Made by a program: the position numbers and the translations under genes. The notes under the pieces are model-generated. The model was not told where the DNA came from. It saw only the letters and a program-made list of their open reading frames with translations, and did no database searches. A stretch of DNA of 64,000 nt. It comes from a bacterium (lineage in GTDB: Bacteria > Bacteroidota > Bacteroidia > Flavobacteriales > Schleiferiaceae). Shown one piece after another: positions 57,251 to 64,000 of this stretch. Numbering within the stretch: the first letter of the stretch is position 1; the number at the start of each line of letters is the position of its first letter. The stretch is taken from contig WGMI01000024.1 of NCBI GenBank assembly GCA_016125155.1, positions 1 to 64,000 on the forward strand, read 5' to 3'.

Positions 57251-57823
57251 ATGAAAACAAACACCCTCGCCTCCGTCGCCTTCATCGCCCTGTTGGCGGT
57301 GGGTACCTCCTGCAAGAGCAAGAAAAAAGCCGTTGAACCCCCCAAGGGTGAGGTGGAAATGGTCCTGCCCTGCTCAGAGTACAAACCCGACTCCAAGCAC
57401 TTCCGGGCCTATTCTTTCGGTGAGAGCACCGATGCCAACGTCGCCAAAAAGAAAGCCCTGAGCAATGCCCGGGCCGAGCTTGCAGGTCAGATTTCGACGG
57501 TGATGAAGGTGGTTGGGGACAACTACATCAAGAGCTCGGAATTCAACAACCAGGAGGAATTGCTCGAGCGCTTTGAGGAAAATGCCCGCACCATTATCAA
57601 CGAACGCCTCGACAAAGTGGCTCCGATTTGCGACAAGCTGACCCAGGTTACGGCTACGGGCAAATTCAAGTACTATGTGGCCCTCGAAATCAACGCAGAC
57701 GATTTGCGCGAAGCCGCCGCCCAAACCCTGAGCCGCGAACAGACGCTTAAAATCGATTACAACTACGAAAAGTTCAAGCAGACGTTTGACGAAGAGATGA
57801 AAAAACTCGAACAGCAGCGCTAA
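57251..57823 (+). CDS. LPP20-like lipoprotein (short)
   Basis: Lipobox AVGTSC; YSFGESTDANVAKKKALSNARAELAGQISTVMK pattern. Confidence 0.6.
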   Translation: MKTNTLASVAFIALLAVGTSCKSKKKAVEPPKGEVEMVLPCSEYKPDSKHFRAYSFGESTDANVAKKKALSNARAELAGQISTVMKVVGDNYIKSSEFNNQEELLERFEENARTIINERLDKVAPICDKLTQVTATGKFKYYVALEINADDLREAAAQTLSREQTLKIDYNYEKFKQTFDEEMKKLEQQR

Positions 57824-57842
57824 TTCGAGTCCATCGAATAGG

Positions 57843-57871
57843 ACCGCCTTCGGGCGGTTTTTTTTTTTTTT
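57843..57871 (+). terminator. Rho-independent terminator
   Basis: ACCGCC-TTCG-GGCGGT followed by long T tract. Confidence 0.93.
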
Positions 57872-57907
57872 GCATCAGCGCTCAATATGCTATGCGTGCA
57901 TAGAAAA

Positions 57908-58372
57908 ATGCACTACCTTCGGAGGGTGAAGCCCGAAGAAACCATCGACTTTCAGCTCAAGACAACCTGGCAAATGGTGGCCCGGATGTACAACGAACTC
58001 GCGTCGTCCTACGGATCGACCATGGTCTCGGGCTATGTCCTGCTGAACATTGAACCCGACGGAAATCCTTCGACCTCCCTCGGCCCCAAAATGGGGCTGG
58101 AACCCACCGGACTGAGCCGCATCCTCCGGCAACTCGAGGAGCGCGGTCTGATTGTACGCCGCAAAAACCGCCTCGACGGGCGGGTCGTGATGATTCACCT
58201 GACTCCGGAAGGACTGATTTATCGAGAAAAAGCGCGCAAAGCCGTCCTCGAATTCAACGAACGACTGCGCCGACAACTCACCCCAGAACACTGGAACATT
58301 TTTTTTACGCTGATGAAGACCATCCGCCAAACCGCCGAAGAGACGGCCACCGAAACCCCACCTGCCCTATGA
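57908..58372 (+). CDS. MarR family transcriptional regulator
   Basis: Winged-helix pattern GLEPTGLSRILRQLEERGLIVRRKNRLDGRVVMIHLTPEG; heads a fatty-acid degradation cluster; start 57887 also possible. Confidence 0.88.
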   Translation: MHYLRRVKPEETIDFQLKTTWQMVARMYNELASSYGSTMVSGYVLLNIEPDGNPSTSLGPKMGLEPTGLSRILRQLEERGLIVRRKNRLDGRVVMIHLTPEGLIYREKARKAVLEFNERLRRQLTPEHWNIFFTLMKTIRQTAEETATETPPAL

Positions 58373-60720
58373 ACCGCATCCTGAAAAAAACCGCCGTGCT
58401 CGGATCGGGGGTCATGGGCTCCCAGATTGCCTGCCACCTGGCCAATGTGGGGTTTGAAGTGCTCCTGCTCGATCTGCCCGGGGGCGAGTCCGGCACCCCA
58501 GATCGGAACAAAACCGCTGCCGAGGCCCTGGCTAAGGCCATCAAAATGAACCCAGCCCCGCTGCACGACCTCCGCTTTGCCGAGCGCATTCGCTGCGGAA
58601 ACTTCGAAGACGATTTGCCCCAGCTCAAGGACGTCGATTGGATTGTAGAGGCCATTGTGGAGCGCATAGAACCTAAGCAATCGCTCTACGAGCGCGTAGA
58701 GGTGTTTCGCAAACCGGGCAGTTTGATTACCACCAACACTTCGGGCATTCCCATTTCCCTGCTGTCGGCAGGCCGCAGCCCCGATTTTGCCGCCCACTTT
58801 TGCGGGACCCACTTCTTCAATCCGCCTCGCTATTTGCGGTTGTTCGAGCTGATTCCGGGTCCCCATACCCAGCCCGAGGTCCTTTCGTTTTTCGAAGATT
58901 TTGGCGCGCGCATATTGGGGAAAGAGGTAGTCTTGGCCAAGGACACCCCAGCCTTTATTGCCAACCGCATCGGGGTTTTTTCCATGGTCGACTTGTTCCA
59001 CGACCTGCGCACCAGTGGGTTGAGCATCGAGGATGTGGACGGACTTACTGGCACGCTGATGGGCCGTCCCAAATCGGCCACCTTCCGCACCTGCGATGTG
59101 GTTGGGCTCGACACCCTGGTGCACGTAGCCCGCGGACTGGAACAGCACTGTCCGAACGACGAGCAACATTCGCGCTTTGTCCTGCCCGAATACATCGGAC
59201 AAATGATGGCCAAAAACCGATTGGGAAGCAAGACCGGGGCAGGTTTTTACCGAAAAAACGACCGTGGAGACATCGAAGTACTCGACCTCGAAACCCTCGA
59301 ATATCGGCCCTCGGTGCGCAAGCGGTTTGCATTGGTCGACAAGCTCAAATCGACCGAACGCATCCTCGATCGATGGGCGCTGGCGATCGAAGGAGACGAC
59401 GAAGCGGCGGCCTTTTTCCGCCGGATGTTGGGAGGGTTGTTTGCCTACGCCAGCCACCGGATTCCCGAAATTGCCGAAGAGCCGATTCAGATCGACCGAG
59501 CGCTCAAGGCGGGCTTTGGATGGGAGCACGGTCCCTTCGAACTCTGGGACCGCATCGGGGTACAAAAAGGCCGTCAACTGGCCGAGGCCTTGGGCCGCAG
59601 CGTTCCCGAATGGATTCTCGAGCTCGAACGCAGCGGAAAGGGCTTTTATCAACTCGAGAGCGAACAATTGTCTGGATATGTGCCTCAACTGCGCACCTAC
59701 CGTCCGGATGCGGCTGCGCAAGGGTTGATCAAACTCGACTGGATTCGGGGTTCCCGGACGCTATGGACCAACGGCGACTGCTCGATCCTCGATTTGGGCG
59801 ATGGCATCCTCGACTTCGAGATCCACAGCAAGATGAACACCCTGGGGGCCTCGGTTTTGTCAGGACTCCACCGGGCGCTCGACCTCGCAGAACAGCAATT
59901 CCGGGGGCTCGTAATTGGAAACGAAGGCGCACACTTTTCGGTGGGCGCCAATTTGGCGATGGTGTTGATGATGGCCGCCGAAGAAGACTGGGACGAACTC
60001 GGATTCGCCGTGAAGTACTTCCAGGACACCACCATGAGGCTGCGCTATTCGGCCATTCCAACCGTCGTTGCCGTGCACGGAATGACCTTTGGCGGGGGGT
60101 GCGAAATGAGCCTCCATGCCGATGCGGTCCAAGCCGCCGCCGAGACCTATATCGGACTGGTCGAATTCGGGGTCGGGTTGATTCCGGGAGGTGGCGGAAC
60201 CAAGGAACTGACGGCCCGTGCATCAGAGCGCTACCTCAAGGACGATGTGGAGCTCAATGCCTTGCGCGAATACTACCTCACCATCGCCATGGCCAAGGTA
60301 GCCACTTCGGCCCACGAAGCCTTTGCCCACAAATTGCTCCTCTCTGGCCGCGACCGCGTCAGCATCAACAAAGACCGCTTGATCGCGGATGCCAAGCGCA
60401 AGGCCTTGTTGCTGGCCGAAGAAGGCTATGTGCAGCCCGCCCCGAAGAAAATCAAAGTGTTGGGTCGGACGGCGCTGGGCATGTTCGCCGCGGGTTCGTT
60501 TGCGATGCTCGAAGGTGGCTACATCAGCGAACACGACCGGCTCATCAGCCAGAAACTGGGCTGGATTATGGCCGGGGGCGATCTGTCCGAACCCACCGAG
60601 GTCAGCGAGGCCTATTTGCTCGAATTGGAGCGCGAAGCGTTCCTGAGTTTGTGCGGAGAACGCAAAACCCTCGAGCGCATTCAACACATGCTCAAAACCG
60701 GCAAACCCCTGCGCAACTAA
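58369..60720 (+). CDS. 3-hydroxyacyl-CoA dehydrogenase / enoyl-CoA hydratase fusion
   Basis: AVLGSGVMGSQIACHLANVGFEVLLLD, IVEAIVERIEPKQSLY, GTHFFNPP, and hydratase part MTFGGGCEMSLHADAVQAAAETYIGLVEFGVGLIPGGGGTKEL. Confidence 0.95.
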   Translation: MNRILKKTAVLGSGVMGSQIACHLANVGFEVLLLDLPGGESGTPDRNKTAAEALAKAIKMNPAPLHDLRFAERIRCGNFEDDLPQLKDVDWIVEAIVERIEPKQSLYERVEVFRKPGSLITTNTSGIPISLLSAGRSPDFAAHFCGTHFFNPPRYLRLFELIPGPHTQPEVLSFFEDFGARILGKEVVLAKDTPAFIANRIGVFSMVDLFHDLRTSGLSIEDVDGLTGTLMGRPKSATFRTCDVVGLDTLVHVARGLEQHCPNDEQHSRFVLPEYIGQMMAKNRLGSKTGAGFYRKNDRGDIEVLDLETLEYRPSVRKRFALVDKLKSTERILDRWALAIEGDDEAAAFFRRMLGGLFAYASHRIPEIAEEPIQIDRALKAGFGWEHGPFELWDRIGVQKGRQLAEALGRSVPEWILELERSGKGFYQLESEQLSGYVPQLRTYRPDAAAQGLIKLDWIRGSRTLWTNGDCSILDLGDGILDFEIHSKMNTLGASVLSGLHRALDLAEQQFRGLVIGNEGAHFSVGANLAMVLMMAAEEDWDELGFAVKYFQDTTMRLRYSAIPTVVAVHGMTFGGGCEMSLHADAVQAAAETYIGLVEFGVGLIPGGGGTKELTARASERYLKDDVELNALREYYLTIAMAKVATSAHEAFAHKLLLSGRDRVSINKDRLIADAKRKALLLAEEGYVQPAPKKIKVLGRTALGMFAAGSFAMLEGGYISEHDRLISQKLGWIMAGGDLSEPTEVSEAYLLELEREAFLSLCGERKTLERIQHMLKTGKPLRN

Positions 60721-60722
60721 CC

Positions 60723-61907
60723 ATGAGTCAAGAAGCCTATATCGTAGCCGCCAAGCGGAGTCCCGTGGGCAAAGCCCCCCGAGGTACCCTGCGCTTTTAC
60801 CGTCCGGACGACCTCGCCGCCCAAGTGATTCGAGCGGTGTTGGCCGAAGTGCCCCAACTCGATCCCCAGCGCATCGACGACGTGCTCGTGGGCAATGCCA
60901 TGCCCGAGGCCGAACAAGGGCTGAACGTGGGACGCCTTATCGCCTTGCTCGGGCTGGACACGGTAGAAGTGCCTGGGGTAACGGTCAACCGCTATTGCGC
61001 CAGCGGTTTGGAAACCATCGCCATGGCGGTGGCCAAAATCCGCTCGGGCATGGCCGATTGCCTGCTCGCCGGGGGAGCTGAATCCATGAGCTACATCCCG
61101 ATGGGGGGCTGGAAGGTCAGCCCGAACTACGCCGTTGCCCAAACCCATCCCGACTGGTACAACAATATGGGGCTTACGGCCGAAGCCGTGGCGCAACAGT
61201 ATTCGGTTTCCCGAGAAGACCAGGATGCCTTTGCCCTCGAATCGCACCGCAAAGCCCTGAATGCCCTGGCTGAAAACCGCTTTGCCGAGCACACCGTTCC
61301 GCTCGAAGTGGCCCAGGTGGTGCTGAACGAAAAAAACAAGCGCATTACCCAGACCCGGACGTTTGCCCAAGACGAAGGACCGCGCGCCGATACCACCCCC
61401 GAAGCCCTCGCCCGGCTCAAGCCTGTATTTGCCGCCAAAGGCAGCGTTACGGCAGGCAATTCGTCCCAAACCAGCGACGGGGCAGCCTTTGTTTTGGTGA
61501 TGAGCGAGCGCATGGTGAACGAACTCGGTCTCAAACCCATCGCGCGATTGGTGAGCTATGCCGCGGCGGGGGTCGAACCCCGGATTATGGGCATTGGACC
61601 CGTAGCCGCGGTGCCCAAGGCGCTGCGCCAGGCTCAGCTCCGCCTTGGACAAATCGACCGCATCGAATTGAACGAGGCCTTTGCTTCCCAATCGCTGGCG
61701 GTGATCCGAGAACTCGACCTTGACCCTGCCAAGGTCAACCCCAATGGAGGCGCCATTGCCTTGGGCCATCCACTGGGATGCACGGGCGCCAAACTCAGCG
61801 TACAACTGTTCAGCGAACTCCGGCGCACCCAATCGCGCTACGGACTGGTCACCATGTGCGTTGGAACTGGTCAAGGCGCGGCGGGCATTTTTGAGCGATT
61901 GGACTAA
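60723..61907 (+). CDS. Acetyl-CoA C-acyltransferase (thiolase)
   Basis: VNRYCASGLETIAMAVAKIRSGMADCLLAGGAESMS, ELNEAFASQSLAVI, NPNGGAIALGHPLGCTGAKL, CVGTGQGAAGIFE. Confidence 0.96.
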   Translation: MSQEAYIVAAKRSPVGKAPRGTLRFYRPDDLAAQVIRAVLAEVPQLDPQRIDDVLVGNAMPEAEQGLNVGRLIALLGLDTVEVPGVTVNRYCASGLETIAMAVAKIRSGMADCLLAGGAESMSYIPMGGWKVSPNYAVAQTHPDWYNNMGLTAEAVAQQYSVSREDQDAFALESHRKALNALAENRFAEHTVPLEVAQVVLNEKNKRITQTRTFAQDEGPRADTTPEALARLKPVFAAKGSVTAGNSSQTSDGAAFVLVMSERMVNELGLKPIARLVSYAAAGVEPRIMGIGPVAAVPKALRQAQLRLGQIDRIELNEAFASQSLAVIRELDLDPAKVNPNGGAIALGHPLGCTGAKLSVQLFSELRRTQSRYGLVTMCVGTGQGAAGIFERLD

Positions 61908-61943
61908 ACGCACTTCCCACACCCTTTTTATCCCATCTTTCCC

Positions 61944-63734
61944 ATGAACCCCTCGACTTCAAGAACCCAGCGCGGCAGCGCCTTTTTAATCGAAGATCTC
62001 GACCCCCAGCGCATATTCGTTCCCGAGGACTTTTCCGACGATCAAAAGATGATGGCCGATTCCACGACCGAATTCGTCGATCGCGAAGTGTGGCCCCAGA
62101 AACACCGATTCGAAGCCCACGACTACGACTTCACGTTCGATTTGATGCGCAAAGCCGGAGAAATGGGGCTTTTGGGCATCTACGTCCCCGAGGCCTACGG
62201 CGGTCTCGGCATGGGTTTCAATACCTCCATGCTGGTCTGCGACCGAATTAGCGGGGCGAGTGGATCGCTTTCAACGGCCTATGGCGCGCACACGGGCATC
62301 GGCATTTTGCCGGTTCTGCTCTATGGAAACGAGGAGCAAAAAGCCTACTACTTGCCCAAGCTCGCGAGCGGGGAATGGATCGGCGCTTATTGCCTGACAG
62401 AGCCGGGAGCAGGGAGCGATGCCAACAGCGGCAAGACCCGGGCCGTGCCCTCGTCCGATGGGTCGTCTTATTCGATCACAGGACAAAAAATGTGGATTTC
62501 GAATGCAGGCTATGCACAGTTGTTTATTGTCTTTGCCAAGATCGAAGACGACAAAAACCTGACCGCCTTTCTGGTAGAGCGCGACAATCCGGGGCTGAGT
62601 CTGGGCGAAGAGGAACATAAAATGGGCATCCGCGCCAGTTCGACCCGGCAGGTGTTCTTTACCGATTGTGTCGTTCGCGCCGACCGCATGTTGGGCGAGC
62701 GCAACGGGGGATTCAAAATTGCCATGAACGCTTTGAACGTGGGCCGCATCAAGCTGGCAGCGGCCTGTCTCGATGCCAACCGACGCATTCTCCGAGCCTC
62801 GGCAGAGTACGCCCAGCAACGGCACCAATTCGGACAGCCGATTGCCCAATTTGGGGCCATCCAGCAGAAACTGGCCACCATGGCCATGCTCCATTTTGCG
62901 AGCGAGAGCGCGACCTACCGGGCCGGACAGGACATCGAAAACACCATTGGCGCGCTCGAGGCCTCGGGTATGGATCCCCAACAGGCCAAGCTCAAAGGGG
63001 TCGAAGAGTTTGCCGTAGAGTGCGCTCTGCTCAAGGTACACGCGTCAGAAGCCGGCAGTTGGATCGTCGACCAAGGGGTTCAGATTTACGGAGGAATGGG
63101 CTATTCCGCCGATGCCCCCATGGACAGTGCTTATCGCGATATGCGCATTGCCCGCATCTACGAAGGCACCAACGAAATCAACCGCATGCTGAGTGTGGGG
63201 ATGTTGTTGAAGAAGGCTTTAAAGGGCGAATTGGAATTGATGGGACCGGCCATGAAGGTCGGAGCAGAACTGCTCGAATTGCCATCGTTTGACGGACCCG
63301 ACCCCGAGGAGCTCTTGAGCGAGGAGCGGGAAAGCCTCGCTCAACTGAAGAAAGCCTTCCTGATGGTGGCTGGCAAAGCCGTGGAACAATTTGGACCGGG
63401 CATCGAAGAAGAACAAGAGATCTTAATGGCGGCCTCCGATGTGCTGATCCAGATCTACGTCTTTGAATCCGTCCTTGGCCGGGCGCTCAAATTGGCCGCG
63501 GCCAAGGGAACCCAAGCCGCGGCTCAGGAAATCGATCTGGCCCGCCTGTACCGATACGAAGCGGTCGAAGTGGCCCAGCGCAGTGCCCGAGAAGCGATTT
63601 CGAGTTTTGCCGATGGCGACGTGCAGCGCATGCTGTTGATGGGGCTCAAGCGGTTTACCAAAATCCGCACTCTGCACAATCTCAAAGAATTGCGCAGACG
63701 TGTAGCCCAGCGAGTTTTGGCAGGGGTTGCGTAG
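61944..63734 (+). CDS. Acyl-CoA dehydrogenase family protein
   Basis: GLLGIYVPEAYGGLGMGF, AYCLTEPGAGSDANSGKTRA, RQFGQPIAQF-like region (HQFGQPIAQFGAIQ), ARIYEGTNEINRML. Confidence 0.96.
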   Translation: MNPSTSRTQRGSAFLIEDLDPQRIFVPEDFSDDQKMMADSTTEFVDREVWPQKHRFEAHDYDFTFDLMRKAGEMGLLGIYVPEAYGGLGMGFNTSMLVCDRISGASGSLSTAYGAHTGIGILPVLLYGNEEQKAYYLPKLASGEWIGAYCLTEPGAGSDANSGKTRAVPSSDGSSYSITGQKMWISNAGYAQLFIVFAKIEDDKNLTAFLVERDNPGLSLGEEEHKMGIRASSTRQVFFTDCVVRADRMLGERNGGFKIAMNALNVGRIKLAAACLDANRRILRASAEYAQQRHQFGQPIAQFGAIQQKLATMAMLHFASESATYRAGQDIENTIGALEASGMDPQQAKLKGVEEFAVECALLKVHASEAGSWIVDQGVQIYGGMGYSADAPMDSAYRDMRIARIYEGTNEINRMLSVGMLLKKALKGELELMGPAMKVGAELLELPSFDGPDPEELLSEERESLAQLKKAFLMVAGKAVEQFGPGIEEEQEILMAASDVLIQIYVFESVLGRALKLAAAKGTQAAAQEIDLARLYRYEAVEVAQRSAREAISSFADGDVQRMLLMGLKRFTKIRTLHNLKELRRRVAQRVLAGVA

Positions 63735-63759
63735 GCGTTCGCCGCTTGGGGCACAACCC

Positions 63760-64000
63760 TCAAACCGAAGCAGCCAATTCCAGACTGCGGGTGCACAGCG
63801 CGATTTCCTCGGGAACGTGGTTGGAACCGACCACCAGACTGCGTCCGTCGAGGTGATCGGCCAGCAGTTGCCGGTACCAGTCGCGCCCTGTGGTATCGAG
63901 GTTTGAGCAGGGTTCGTCGAGCAGGAGCAAATCGACTTCGCTGAGCACCGCCAGCGCGAGCTTCAGCCGTTGTTTCATCCCTGAACTCAAACTCGAAACG
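63760..64000 (-). CDS. ABC transporter ATP-binding protein, C-terminal part (runs off window end)
   Basis: LSSGMKQRLKLALAVLSEVDLLLLDEPCSNLDTTG signature plus Walker B. Confidence 0.85.
   Translation of the reverse strand, partial: VSSLSSGMKQRLKLALAVLSEVDLLLLDEPCSNLDTTGRDWYRQLLADHLDGRSLVVGSNHVPEEIALCTRSLELAASV

Noticed and set aside
58219-59721. 500-aa minus-strand ORF antisense to the hydroxyacyl-CoA dehydrogenase gene, and the 401-aa one at 60717-61922
   Set aside because: Antisense to conserved enzymes with no recognisable domain; explained by stop-codon avoidance in the complementary frame
58800-60722. 641-codon upstream extension of the thiolase frame through the hydroxyacyl-CoA dehydrogenase gene
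   Set aside because: Arg/Pro/Ser-rich nonsense translation in an alternate frame of a clear gene; the thiolase starts at 60723. Result of GC-rich third positions.

Overview
The window looks like a Bacteroidota (Flavobacteriales-like) chromosome segment. This is inferred from gliding/T9SS C-terminal domain proteins, a T9SS plug-type (DUF5103-like) protein, a DUF4139 protein and an nqrABCDEF-apbE operon. Most of it is dense housekeeping sequence: M3 peptidase, rsmA, Nqr complex, recQ, tatC, lptB, uvrA, purL, an NtrC-type regulator, Ppx/GppA, acyl-CoA ligase, pyrE, coaD, ddl, an RluA-family pseudouridine synthase, a beta-oxidation cluster and one tRNA-Val(GAC). The left edge (1-139) holds the 5' end of an IS3-like element. 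The main accessory region is an AT-richer island at about 11.99-15.9 kb. It contains: (i) an antitoxin/PIN toxin pair bracketed by an 88-bp direct repeat, whose second copy is a decayed 3' fragment of a small Cys-rich protein gene; (ii) a DUF2892 / DoxX-like / sigma-factor block bounded by 13-bp inverted repeats; (iii) a sigma-factor gene whose frame continues 64 codons beyond a single TAG; (iv) a ~135-bp imperfect palindrome with internal direct repeats, attC-like in general form, followed by an HNH gene. Other points for follow-up are an un-called 53-aa ORF downstream of an ECF sigma factor, a CsgG-like/LPP20-like lipoprotein pair, and a DUF4139 protein with an inserted carboxypeptidase-regulatory-like domain. 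All calls come from reading the sequence and supplied translations; no searches were run.
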